A DNA stretch of 64,000 nucleotides from the NCBI GenBank assembly GCA_039545355.1, contig BCJJ01000011.1, positions 1,396,851 through 1,460,850 on the forward strand. Direction: 5' to 3'. Each line of letters opens with the position of its first letter. Position 1 is the first letter of the stretch. Of this stretch, positions 1 through 13,087 are shown piece by piece. The translations under genes were made by a program, and so were the position numbers. The notes under the pieces are model-generated. The model worked only from the letters and a program-made list of their open reading frames with translations. It had not been told where the DNA came from and searched no databases. This DNA is from Trichosporon coremiiforme (Eukaryota > Basidiomycota > Tremellomycetes > Trichosporonales > Trichosporonaceae).

Positions 1-2132
<2,132 letters not shown>

Positions 2133-2585
2133 GAGAGCCTTGGGTGTACTCGCAGTTGGGTCGGAGCAGGGGTTACCAAGAACAAACCACCATGGGTGGC
2201 ACTGCTGTGTCGGCGATACGCACGACAGCTGGTTGACCCTTGTGCGGTGAAGAGCGGCGAGAGTTGGGCGGCGATGGACTTGGACAAGACCGATCCCAGG
2301 CTGCTGACTGCATCTCGAGACCACAACAGACCGGCGACGGCGACTCCAGTGACGTGTTGATTCATTTGCTTCCGTCACACGTCATTGTTTCCGCCCCTCC
2401 ATTACCACTTGCTGCCTGATCGGCTCGTAAATAACTGAAGCAATGATAACGAGATCCATCCTTGCACGCGCCGGACCCACATCTAACGGCAGCCAAACGG
2501 ACGACACGGAACAAGAGTAACGACAAGAAGAGACTCATTTGGCTCGGATTTGAGAGTAATCGAGGTTCATCGCCAGCGTCAAAAC
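2133..2585. other. Divergent intergenic region (MYST gene / U5-40K gene)
   Basis: This 453-base stretch separates two divergently transcribed genes and should hold both promoters and 5' leaders. Short open frames in it are not conserved-looking. I see no clear TATA box. Confidence 0.6.
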
Positions 2586-3780
2586 ATGTCGGTTCGCAAA
2601 GACCCGCCGCCTTCGGGGCCGGGCATGGCCGTGACGAAGCGCGCGAGGGTAGAGGACGAGGACGAGAACACGATGACTCTGACTGTGGCTTCCTCCGGTG
2701 AGGGACAGCGGAAGAATGCCCTGGTTAGGACAATTAAGAGAACTAGTGGACTGGAGGCTCCCATTGTCTCGTTGACTGGCGCTCACGGCGTGAGTTACGA
2801 CAGGCCCACGGCAACTGACAGTCAGGGAGAAATCACTGCGTGCAAGTTTGACCCGTCTGGGAAGACGCTGGCTGCTTCGTCGGTGGACCGAAGCATCTCG
2901 CTCTGGCAGACGTACCCGCCGCACGACAACTTCGGCATCCTGCCGAACGTCCACAAGCAGGCCGTGCTGGACATAGCATTTTCGCTCGACTCGGAAGTTC
3001 TATACTCTGTCGGCGCGGACGGATATCTTGTTGCGACCGACCTGAAGAACGGAGAGCGCGTGGCAAAGTACTCGGCGCACTACGGACCGGTCAACTCGAT
3101 CGCGGTCACGATTTCCGGTGGACGGGAGCTGGTGTTGACGGGAGGCGACGACGGAATCGCTCGCGTGTGGGACCTGTCGCTGGACACGAAGGCGCCGGTC
3201 ATTGAGTTTGACGACGAGCGCGACTGTCCGGTGACGGCTGTGGAGTGGAGCGCGGATGGAAACCAATGCTTCGTTGGCGGTGTGGACAACGAGGTCAAGG
3301 TTTGGGACCTGCGAACCCAGAAGATCCTCTACGCCCTTCACGGGCATACCGACACTGTAAGCTTGAATCGCCTGTGAGCATAGCTGACATCAGATTGCCT
3401 CTCTTTCCCTCTCCCCCAACGGTCACTATCTCGCGACCTACTCCCTCGACTCCGCCCTCATCATCTACGATGTGCGACCGTTTGCGTCAGATCCCATGCG
3501 TGTATACCGCAGTTTGACTGGCGCGCCGGCGGGCTTCGAGTCTGCGCTGATCCGCTGCGCGTGGTCAAAGCACGATGGTGGACAGCGGATAGCCGCGGGC
3601 GGTGGCGACCGGACAGTGACGGTGTGGGACGTCGAGACGGGCAAGATCCTGTACAAGCTTCCGGGGCACAAGGGAACGGTCACTGGCGTGGATCTGCACC
3701 CGAAGGAGCCCATCATCCTGACGGGATCGAAGGACTCGAACATGCTTTTGGGAGAGCTGGATGCTCAGGATCTTTCGTAG
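2586..3780 (+). CDS. SNRNP40: U5 snRNP 40 kDa-like WD40 protein
   Basis: Predicted component of the U5 snRNP and tri-snRNP, acting in nuclear pre-mRNA splicing. The model joins 2586-3356 to 3394-3780, removing a 37-nt intron with a CTGAC branch point, to give 385 residues; human SNRNP40 is 357. The N-terminus is charged and carries KRARVEDEDE. The whole remainder is WD40 blades, with repeat ends such as SISLWQTYPP, IARVWDLSLD, VKVWDLRTQ, LIIYDVRPFA and VTVWDVETG. The segment CKFDPSGKTLAASSVDRSI and the last blade GHKGTVTGVDLHPKEPIILT fit this family better than other WD40 groups. I chose ATG 2586 because upstream in-frame sequence lacks an ATG. WD40 families are hard to separate by eye, so an unrelated propeller is possible but less likely. 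Confidence 0.82.
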
Positions 3781-4034
3781 ACTTTGTTGTAGATAGAGCG
3801 GCTGCGATGCACTGATACCTCGTACCTCACCTGTGAACGGACCGGAGATCCCCGCCTCCGATCGTCATGTCACAGGCTACTGTCATTCCACACGTCATGC
3901 GGTTCAACACAGTTGAATGATGACTGTTTATGCCTTCCTTGCGCTCGGTAATAGCTCCTCGTCCCTCCTCTTTTCTTATTGTATCCTCATTCCGCGCTGC
4001 GCGCATCCCATCCACTGCCAGCCGTAAAGGCCCA

Positions 4035-4716
4035 ATGTCGACCTCCACCGACGCTGTAATCGGGCGCCTATTCGCGCGTGACCTTCCTCCTTTAGAACCT
4101 GGGACGAAGGTCTGGGCACCAGATCTGACCAAGACCATCAAAGACCTCGACGAGCATGTGTTCACGAAGGCTGGTGAGTGTCGTCACACCGTAGTGCCGC
4201 AGTAACAACGCGAGCTCCGTCTCATCTTGCCTCCGTCTCGCCATGAGCCTCTTACCCGTACAGGCGGCTTCAAGTTGTGATACTCATTCTGGGTAAGCTG
4301 ACGCCCAGCCCTGCACCTGGCCAACGACGACATCAACAACTGCCACCTGATAGCTCAAGCGAGCGAGGGTGTGAGCTATGTGCGTCTGGGTAATAGCTGA
4401 TTCCAGGATCCCACCGCTGATCTCCTTCACGCAACCCTGCATCGGCGGGAGGGTAAGCTCGCCTTGGCCAGTTTTGAGCTGACACAGCAGGCGACTACTG
4501 GAACTCAAAGTAGTAAGCTTCGTCGCCGCTGGAATGCGCTGACGGCGCAGCTGGTACGGCGCACTGTCGCGACACCCGCATCCCCTCTGCCCCTCACGCC
4601 AGGCAGCCGAGGCGTTTGTGGACGCGTGCGAGGCCAATCCTCACAGCCAGGATCTGAAAGAGAAACAGTGGGAGGACCTCAAAGCGCTCGTCGAGTGGAC
4701 ACGAGCGAACTGCTAG
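4035..4716 (+). CDS. Conserved uncharacterised protein with HRRE and NSKYWY motifs
   Basis: Function unknown. Five exons (4035-4173, 4309-4370, 4407-4452, 4491-4512, 4551-4716) splice in frame to 144 residues; exon 4 is only 22 nt. The assembled protein has ALHLANDDINNCHLIAQ, then DLLHATLHRREGDYWNSKYWY, then RHPHP, and ends in an acidic helix-rich tail (VDACEANPHSQDLKE, LVEWTRANC). From memory, bacteria and fungi share a family with the same order of a DD..HxxAQ helix, an LHRREGD loop and N-[SA]-K-Y-W followed by HP; no activity is assigned to it that I know of. An in-frame ATG at 3930 would add 35 residues rich in Arg and Ser without acids, resembling a mitochondrial presequence. Splice sites at exon 4 were chosen because GTAAGC/CTGAC restores YWYGALSRHPHP. 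Confidence 0.75.
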
Positions 4717-5237
4717 TAACTCGGTGGTAACATCGTCCGTGCGACGACTCTTTCCCCGGAAAGGTACCTCCACCGGCTTGTGGGCTACGGATGTCGTGAT
4801 CCAGATCCGGCATTGTGTGGGGTGTTTGTTTGTTGACTCGACGATGTATTTCCTATCATTCATGCGCGGCCAGTAGCAGCACGCATAGAAGAGAGCGGAG
4901 TCAAGAAGCGACGAGCATGCGGACCGCATGAGACATGCGGCGACTAGCATTGACCGAGCGTACTGATGCCCGATGGCTGATCGCGGATCTCCGTTGTCCG
5001 CTCTTACCTGGGTGCCTTTGGGCGGCTAAGTACCGCCCCGCCAGGCTCTGGGTGAGGAATTAGGGTTGATACTTGCCGAGTTCAGTCTGTGACTTTTCCG
5101 TCCTCCACCGCTTCGTCCACTGTCCACCGTTCGTCTGCATCACCACCAACTCCCCACTGTCGACCCTCTCCGCGCACACAGGCGCCGAACCGACAGGACT
5201 ACACGCGCCATCAACGCCCGAACGGGCGACAGACAGC
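4717..5237. other. Intergenic region upstream of the FLX1-like gene
   Basis: No gene seen in these 521 bases. The last 150 bases are pyrimidine-rich and probably the 5' leader of the carrier gene that starts at 5238. Confidence 0.6.
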
Positions 5238-6658
5238 ATGAGCACGACTCACGCGGCTAAGCCGCCCCCGTCGCTTTTCGGCGACATCAGCGTCGTAAGT
5301 GTTCATTGTCGGACTTGCGATCGGCTTTTGGCTTCCTTGGTCTGCCGTCTTCTCTGCATGGTCTGCGACACTCTCTTGTCGTTCCTTATCCTTGACAACG
5401 GAAATGCAGGGATCCAGCAGAGCGGAGGAGCGAAGTTCGGCTCTAGCTAGCTCTCTTGTTGCACTCAGCTGACGACAGGACCACGCCGTTGCTGGTCTCG
5501 GCGCGGGCACCGTTGCGACGCTGGTGATGCACCCACTCGACCTGGTCAAGGTGCGATTCCAGCTTGCGGACGCGAATGCGCCGAAACACCGCTTCGGCAT
5601 GGCGCTGTACGACGTGCTCCGCGACGCGGTGCGGAAAGATGGCTGGCGAGGCCTGTATCGCGGTCTCGTCCCGAATCTCGTCGGAGGCGCTTCGAGCTGG
5701 GGACTGTACTTCCTCTTGTGAGTAGCAAGTGAAGCGGGAACACCTGTACCGGCTTGGGTTTAATACGCGGGGCTTTCTACATGGCTGGAGAGCTGGTGAA
5801 GAATCGGACTGCTGGTCGATGCGTGGTCGTGTGCGCACGTATAGGCAAGGGGTTCCAGCCTTGGCAAGGTTGCACGGAAGAGGGAAGACAGCTAACATGC
5901 AGCTACAACATGATCAAGAAGCAGATGCAGGGCGGTGACCCAACATACCGAACATCCGCGGGACAGCACCTCCTGGCCGCCGCCGAGGCAAGCACGATCA
6001 CGGCGCTGATGACGAATCCGATCTGGGTCGTGAAGACGCGCATCTTCGCGACGCCAAAGAACGACCCGCAAGCCTACTCTGGACTGTGGAGTGAGTGTCC
6101 CTCGTAGTGTCACGAAAGCTAGGAACTTGGAGTCCCCAGCTGACCCCAGACTCTCTCACGCGCATCTATAAGGCCGAAGGCATCCGGGGCCTTTACCGCG
6201 GCTCTCTGCTCGCGCTCGTGGGCGTGTCGAACGGCTCGATCCAATTCGCGACCTACGAGGAGCTGAAGCGGCGACGAGTCGAGGCGAAGCGTCGGCGCTT
6301 CGCCGCGATCGGCCGCGAGTGGCAGCCCGAGGACGAAAAGCTCACCAACACCGAGTACATCCTCACGTCTGGCGGGTCCAAGTTTGTCGCCATCGCACTC
6401 ACGTACCCGTACCAGGTCGTCAGGGCTCGTATCCAGAACGCCGCGCCGAGCGAGGGCCTCACGATCCCTAAGGTCATCCGGAATACGTACCAGCAGGAAG
6501 GCCTTAGGGCGTTCTACAAGGGCCTCGGCACCAATGCCATCCGCATCCTCCCTGGAACGTGTACCACTTTCGTCGTTTACGAGAACCTCGTGTGGCTCTT
6601 CCGCAAGGCTGCGGTCGCTAAGCAGAAGCGCGAGGGCGTTAAGGAGCACCTCGCGTAG
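5238..6658 (+). CDS. FLX1: Mitochondrial FAD/folate carrier, Flx1 type (SLC25A32 family)
   Basis: Six-helix inner-membrane carrier expected to move FAD or a related flavin/folate across the mitochondrial inner membrane. Exons 5238-5294, 5479-5717, 5903-6090 and 6150-6658 give 330 residues. The introns are 184, 185 and 59 nt, the first two unusually long for this window. All three solute-carrier repeats are visible through their PxD/W/QxxK/R signatures: HPLDLVKVRFQ, NPIWVVKTRI and YPYQVVRARI, each followed by a GW/IRGLYRG or LRAFYKG half-signature. The block GLVPNLVGGASSWGLYF is characteristic of Flx1 and its folate-carrier relatives and is my main reason for the subfamily call. It converges on the acid phosphatase gene 157 bases downstream. 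Confidence 0.9.
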
Positions 6659-6815
6659 AGAAGAATCAGATTGTACCATTAGTTCACCATAGATCATCTA
6701 GATACCACTCGCATAGTAATGCCCCGCCCGCCGGGGTGAAAAGTTGCATCTCTCCTCCGCATCTACAACATGGGTATACAATCAGCTCTATATACACTGA
6801 AAGGGGAGGAGTTCG

Positions 6816-8962
6816 CTAGTGGCGACGGTTCGGCTGGCCGTTCGTGACCTCCTCGGCGATGTCGTAGTCGGCGTTGCAATCGTAGGCAAAGTCAACGCTG
6901 CCGATGAGCTCGCGCATGCTCGACACGAAGGGGTCAAACTCGCACAGGCCGTCGCGGTCCTTTTTGCACCCGCGAATGCCAGTAAGAGGAACGGCGGCAT
7001 CGTTCAGGATGAGACGCACGAAGCGCTTCCTCTCTCCGGCGGGGACCTCCTCCTTCTCCTCCTCCTCCCCAAGCTCAGGCTCCTCTTCCTCGGGCTCTTC
7101 GATCGGGGTATACTCGGGGGCGGCCGGAGAAGCGGAGGGCCAGTTAAGCGGACCGCCTGGCTTGACAACGTTCATGCGCTTCTCCCTCAGGCCGTCACTG
7201 TGCTTTCCAAATGGCCACCACTCCTTGAGGTTACCAAGGAGGTCATCGAACACGTTGGTGTCAAACTCGGCGTCCTTTGCGGTGCGCGCGGGACACGACA
7301 GGACCTGGACCTGCATGTTCGTGGCAAACGGCGAGAACTTGGCCGCGATGAACGGCCAGTTATCCGGAATGTGGTCGAGCGGGGGCGGGCCCGCCTTCGC
7401 AAACGTCGTCAGGTTCATCGTCGGCAGGAGCTGTGCGAACGTCGTGTCGTGCGTGAAGTCGGCGTACAACGGGTAACCGAGGGGGAAACGCGTGTCCGTG
7501 TGATAAGTCGAGTTGATCGAAGAGTTGAACTCGGTGATCGGCGTCTCAGTCAAGCGCGCGGTGAGCTCCTGCAGGTAGCCCAGACCCTCGGCACGGGCGA
7601 CGGGGCTTCCAAAGCTCGCGGCGTACCACCAGTAGATGCTGCTGCGGTATTCGTAACCGCGCCACTCCTTCTCGGTGAACAGCTCACAGAAGGCAGAGTG
7701 ACCGAGAGCGACAGTCTCGTAAGCGCACATGTGCATCTGTGGTCAGCTTCAAAACACGCCGTCGAACCCACCATGTCGCGCGCGTCCTGAATGGTGATGT
7801 CGTAGCCCTTGACCATCTTCTGCAAGCGCTTGCGAGCATCCTTGAGGTAGATGAAGTCCCAAGTAGCCAGCTTGGCGTTGACATTCGGGTACAGCTTGTT
7901 GTCGTTGGGACACGAGTGGTACGGCGCCAACGAGCAGTTGAACCCAGGCGCCTCAATCATGACGAGCAGGTTGTACTGATCCTCATCGGGGATACCGAAG
8001 AAACCGGCGGCGAAGTTCTGAGCAGAACGGAGCATGCGGTCCTGACTCTCGGTACGGAAGACAGGCTTGGTGCCGTTCATGCGGTCCAGAAGGAAGCCAT
8101 ATTTGATGCGCGCAGAGACGCCGAGGTTGTACAGCTGGCTGCGTCCGAAAGGCGTGAGGAGCTCGGCGCCGAGCTTGTAGTCCCAGTCGTTGAGGAACTT
8201 GAGCTTGCCAGACGCTTTGAATTCGGCCGCCTTCAGGCGAGTAGCGAGTCCGGCGGGACCATTGGGGTTCGTGGTGGGGTATCGGGCGCCGTGGCGCTGG
8301 AGCCAGTGCATTTGCTCCAGCTCGCAGCCCTTCGGGATAATCTGGCTCGATAACGGGAGTCCATGGGATTTGACCGTGTGGTAAGGGCTGAGGTTTCCCC
8401 AGTGCTTGATGATGCTGAAGTCCTTGAACTTGGAGTTCTGCGGAGGGACGATCGGGCTCACCCCCGTGTACTCCGGGAGCGCAGGTGCCGTGACAACGAG
8501 CGCAGCCCTGACGGTTAGTCGTTGCCTGCCGACGTTACTCACTCCTTGCCGGTTGGGGTGGGACCGGGGAAACCGACACTGCTGTGTCAGGATTACACTG
8601 CGCTGTTCCACTCACTCGACGGGGAAATCGTCATTCTCAGCAGAGCCAGTATGAGGTCCCCAGACCTTGTCAAGCCACTCCTTTGCCTTATCAGGGAGGC
8701 CGTCGTATTGGAGAGCTTTGCCGCCCTTCCGCTCGTAATAGCACGCAGCAAAGCCGGTACTCGGAATCAGAATAGCAAGCAGAATACAGATCCAGAGGAA
8801 CGGTCGGCGACGGCGGGGTCCGCTGCGAGTATATTTCGGGTGTGCTGGCAGCGAGGAAGACGAAGCTTCGTAGCGAGGAAGCAAAGGGGCGTTATCGTCG
8901 TGGTCGTGCGGGAGCTCAAACTCTTCGCCCGCCAGCTCATCAGGCTTATCGTGGTAGACCAT
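6816..8962 (-). CDS. Membrane-anchored histidine acid phosphatase (branch 2, phytase-like)
   Basis: Predicted phosphomonoesterase using a phosphohistidine intermediate. Exons 8962-8616, 8507-7772 and 7736-6816 (introns 108 and 35 nt) give 667 residues. The catalytic RHGARYP lies near residue 205 and the acid-base HD pair in DFTHDTTFAQL about 300 residues later. Conserved Cys are present, with N-glycosylation sites such as NSSINST. There is no cleavable signal: an approximately 50-residue N-terminal cytosolic tail (EFELPHDHDDNAPLLPRYE) precedes PRRRRPFLWICILLAILIP, a signal anchor, so I expect a type II membrane protein with a lumenal or extracellular catalytic domain. DNAPLL matches the acidic dileucine rule for vacuolar sorting. 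A Glu-rich insert (EEPEEEEPELGEEEEKEE) sits in the C-terminal third. Substrate is unknown. Confidence 0.88.
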
Positions 8963-9355
8963 GCTGGCCCTCGTTAACCGTTGTGAGAAGGATGGTCGAT
9001 GTTGAGAATGAGAAGACGGTTAAGGTTGCCGCATCCTGCGGCTTGGCGGCTCGAAAGCGGGTGGACGCGTACCGGGGCGATCACGTGTGTCGGTGGCAAC
9101 TCCCGGGATGCTTCGATTGCTTCGTGCGTTTCACTCTGCAGGCCGGCAAAGTCTTGCGCGTCTCGATCGTGTCGCAGCGATCGCAGCAGGTAGTGGGAAA
9201 CCGGGATAATCTACTAGAATCACATCACAGACTACATGGAGCCAAAAATGCCAACAGACCAACACCTCAGCTTTGTAGCCACCTGAGGGAAATGATGATT
9301 GCCTAAGAATACTACTACTGTGTTGTGTGTATAATGGATGCTGCCACGATCTAAC
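8963..9355. other. Intergenic region, acid phosphatase promoter / CK2 beta 3' end
   Basis: No gene seen in 393 bases. It should hold the promoter of the leftward phosphatase gene and the 3' UTR of the CK2 beta gene. Confidence 0.6.
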
Positions 9356-10637
9356 CTATCTACGTGTCGTCGCAACGGGTGCCCCTCCTGCCGGAGCGTC
9401 CTCCTCCTCTTCCTCTTCCTCCTCGTCGTCATCCTCATCATCATCGTCGTCGAACAAACGCCCATTACGAGTCTTGGCAGGCTTGCCTCCGACCTCGACA
9501 TCCTGAGGCGCGCTGCCGTCCTTCCAACGACCCCTGTGGTCGACCAGCTCCAACTCATCGTAGCGTTCTGGTCGCTCACGCAGCCAACGCATCCGCGGGC
9601 CGCTGCGCGCCCGCTCGGAGACCTTGAAGCCATAGATGCGGGGCACGTAAACCTTGCCGAGCGCCGGCCGTTGGCCCCCGTGGGGATTCGGGTTGGTGAG
9701 AGTCTCGCCTCCGACGCGTGAAGGGTCGGGTGACATGTGTCGGTCACGCGAAGGTGCTGAGGATCCCGGTGAAGCAGGGGCGAAGGGAGCAGACAGAAGC
9801 TCTGGGTACGTCTGGAAGAAGAGGGGAGCGAATGATGTGCCGAAGAAGGCACCGTCGACCTGCTGGTACTTGCTGCTCGGAGGGGTATAGATGTCGCCGC
9901 AGTTGGGGCAGTAGAGCTTGACGGTGTCGATTCCGGGCATGTCGGAACGTCCGCAGGGAAGAACGTGGGTGGCATGACAGAAGACGCGAGGGCAGATTCC
10001 AAAGTGCCCCGCCTCGTACTTCTCCACCATCATGACGAGACCGGGCTTCGTCAGAATGAATCGTTGATGGACGAGACCGTAGAGAAGTTCCGCTGAAGAC
10101 TCAACGATCGACACATCGGGGATCTTAGAGGAGTCCTCTTCTACATGCATGAGTTACGTCCACTTCGAAGGGTGTTAGAACTCACCTGGCTCGACATCGA
10201 GAACCATCTCCAGAGCTTCCTTCCAGAAGGGCACCAACGACTGCAGACCTGGGGAATCAGCAAACCTTCTGATGACACCGACTTACCCGTGAGGTTGAAG
10301 TCGTCCTCAATGAAATCTTCATGAACCTCGCAGAAATAGTCGTGACCCGGCAGTGACGTGAACCATGTCTGGGATGTTAGCAGTCTGCCCATACCCGGAG
10401 CTACTCACAATCCAAGTGACAGTCGATGTCTCGTCTGAGGAACCCTGAGAGGACGAGTCTGGGATCTGTTAGCTCTATAATGATGACGGCTGAGCTGCAG
10501 AACTCACCAAACTCCAACTCGTCGTCATCCTGCTCCAGCTCGTCCGGCAGATACTCGCGGCCATTGACGTCGATATAGCGCTGCTTGACGGGGTCGAACG
10601 TCAGAGCAGGCACTCCCGCGGCGACCAGTCCCTGCAT
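9356..10637 (-). CDS. Casein kinase II regulatory (beta) subunit
   Basis: Regulatory subunit of the CK2 holoenzyme; it dimerises through a zinc finger and docks the catalytic alpha subunits. Five exons (10637-10508, 10458-10409, 10368-10287, 10248-10186, 10140-9356) splice to 369 residues. Hallmarks in order: TWFTSLPGHDYFCEVHEDFI, DDFNLTGLQSLVPFWKEALE, SAELLYGLVHQRFILTKPG, the zinc site CPRVFC...LYCPNCGDIYTP, DGAFFGTSFAPLFFQTYPEL and VPRIYGFKV. It is longer than human CK2 beta (215 residues). A Ser/Pro-rich insert lies between the last two motifs, and the C-terminal extension ends in a long Asp/Glu run before APAGGAPVATTRR. Fungi often have two beta genes (CKB1, CKB2); I cannot tell which this is. 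Divergent from the GDI gene, 865 bases apart. Confidence 0.95.
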
Positions 10638-11502
10638 CGTGTGGTGGTGGGGGTATTGGAAAATGGGTGTGAAGAAGGGCGAAAGGTGAGGGGAGGAAAT
10701 GCGAGTGGCTTGCGGTCGAAATGAGGTGGGTGGGTGGGAGTGAGGGAAATGAGGGCCGGACTGTCGTGAGTGCGCCGCGTTATCGAGTCTTCGACGGCTG
10801 GGTGGGAATGGATCGAGGGGGAGCCAGAGATACGCCCTTGTCAGGATTTCAGTCCTGAGGCGACCCGGTAGGCGTTGATGGTTTGCACAGAGAGGGAGTG
10901 GAGCTGAAGATGATGCTGGCCGCCGGCTGCGAGTGTGTGCTATGCGTCGTCAATAGCACACCAGGTAACGACGAGCGCCGGTTCCAAGTGCCACACGGGT
11001 ATCCCCGATACCCCGAGAGGCATGCTGTCTGCTGGGTGAGCGTGCTTGACCGAGCGTGCGTGAGGACACCAGGCATGCCAGGCAGGAGCCCCTTGCCTGC
11101 GCACGCTGCCCGCCCTGGGCTGGCAGGAGTCAAGTCGATCCCAAGTGCATGGCCTTTACAGGAGAACAGGAAGCAATCACGTGACGGGATGGGCATCTGC
11201 TTTCAGCAATGACGCGCCGCCCGGTGCCGCCCAGCGGGCCAGCGCCTAGACAAGCAGGACACCGTACGCCAGAGCCTGCCGCCTTAACGGGCGTGCCTGG
11301 AGCCTGGCTCGCGGCTCGCCAGCGCATGGGTTGCCAGCACCCAGCGGGCGATCCAGCAGGCCTGCATCTCACAAATACATCTCGATCGCTCTCTTCCACC
11401 TTTCTCTTTCTCTCAACCTACCACTCTGGCTTTGCGCCTCCTAGACCTGTACTCCTAACACCCTCCTTCGTTACCGCAGCTCGAGACGAGTACGCAACCG
11501 CC
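10638..11502. other. Divergent intergenic region (CK2 beta / GDI1)
   Basis: No gene seen in 865 bases. The part next to GDI1 (about 11380-11430) is a pyrimidine-rich tract typical of leaders of highly expressed fungal genes. Confidence 0.6.
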
Positions 11503-12999
11503 ATGGACGAGGAGTATGACGTGAGTAACGCCCTCAGCCCCGTTGCCGCCGGCTCGGGTAACCACGACCCCTTCGTCTGCAGTGCGCTAACTCTCAGGTT
11601 GTTGTTCTGGTAAGACTGATGCACAGCAGCGTGCCCACCTGATGAATGCTTACGCTTGCAGGGCACCGGCCTCACCGAGTGCATTCTGTCCGGCCTCTTG
11701 TCGGTCGATGGCAAGAAGGTCCTCCACATGGACCGCAACGACTACTACGGTGGCGAGAGCGCTTCTCTGAACCTCACCCAGCTCTACCAGAAGTTCCGCG
11801 ACGGCCCTCCTCCCGAGAACCTTCAGCTCGGCCGCGACCGCGACTATGCCGTCGACCTGACCCCCAAGTTCATCATGGCGTCTGGAGAGCTCACCAAGAT
11901 CCTCGTCCACACCGACGTCACCCGGTACCTCGAGTTCAAGCAGATTGCCGGCTCGCACGTCTACCGTGACGGCCGCATCGCAAAGGTCCCCTCGAACGAG
12001 TCCGAGGCTATTCGCAGCTCGCTCATGGGCTTGTTCGAGAAGCGCCGTGCGCGCAACTTCTTCCTGTACATTCAGGGCTGGAAGGAGGATGATCCGTCCA
12101 CCCACCAGGGCTTTGACGCTTCCACGCAGACCATGAAGGAGCTCTACACCAAGTTCGGCCTCGAGGCCGGCACCCAGGACTTCATTGGCCACGCTATGGC
12201 CCTCTGGCTTGACGACGACTACCTCAACCGTCCCGCTAAGCCCACCATGGACCGCATCAGCCTCTACGCCCAGTCAATGGCCCGCTACGGCAAGTCCCCC
12301 TACCTCTACCCCCTCTACGGTCTCGGCGAGCTTCCCCAGGCTTTCGCTCGTCTTTCCGCCATCTACGGTGGAACCTACATGCTCGACAAGAAGATCGACT
12401 CGATCAACGTTGACCCCGAGACCGGCAAGTTCACCGGTGTTACTTCCGACGGCGAGACCGTGAAGGCCAAGCAGGTCATTGGTGACCCCAGCTACTTCGG
12501 AGCTGGTCAGGAGCCCGGCGCTGAGGGTAGAATCCGCGTCGTCGAGACTGGAAAGGTCGTCCGTGCAATCTGTATCCTTAAGCACCCCATCCCTGGCACC
12601 GATAACGCCGACTCGTGCCAGATCATCATCCCCCAGAACCAGGTCGGACGCAAGAACGACATCTACATCGCTGCCGTCTCGTCCGCCCACAATGTCGCCG
12701 CTAAGGACGTGTACATTGCGATCGTGTCGACCATCGTTGAGACCTCTGTCCCCGAGCGTGAGATCCTCCCCGGTCTCCAGCTGCTCGGCAACGTTGTCGA
12801 CAAGTTCGTCTCTATCATCCCCATCTACGAGCCCACGTCCACTGGCGAGGACGACAACATCTTCATCACCCGTTCCATGGATGCCACCACCCACTTCGAG
12901 ACCCTCTGCGACGACGTCGCCCAGGTTTACGAGCGTGTCACTGGCCGCCCTCTCGAGCTCAAGAAGAAGGAGCCTACCGCCGACGAGGAGGGAGCTTAA
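11503..12999 (+). CDS. GDI1: Rab GDP-dissociation inhibitor
   Basis: Extracts and recycles GDP-bound, prenylated Rab GTPases between membranes and cytosol in secretory traffic. Exons 11503-11520 (18 nt), 11598-11609 (12 nt) and 11662-12999 give 455 residues; yeast Gdi1 has 451. The 12-nt microexon encodes VVVL and is needed to make [20 protein letters not shown], the invariant N-terminal dinucleotide-fold motif. The Rab-binding platform follows: LHMDRNDYYGG, SLNLTQLYQKF, RDYAVDLTPKFIMASGELT, KSPYLYPLYGLGELPQAFARL and IYGGTYMLDK. No lipid anchor is seen, as expected. Codon use is strongly biased to C-ending codons, suggesting high expression. Converges on the MDP-1 gene, 88 bases away. Confidence 0.97.
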
Positions 13000-13087
13000 A
13001 CGATTTAATTACATTTAGCGCAGCATGGTGGTTTATGCAACTGTAGATTTATGCACTACGAGTCTTACGCAGAGGTCTATCATCTAT

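Noticed and set aside
4261..4300. A possible extra exon after the CAG at 4261-4263 in the HRRE gene
   Set aside because: Including it brings in an in-frame TGA before the next usable donor. Skipping it gives a continuous family-like protein.
12274..12894. Long antisense frames over GDI1
   Set aside because: Same codon-bias shadow as in LYS2; the products are Val/Asp/Gly-rich with no motif.
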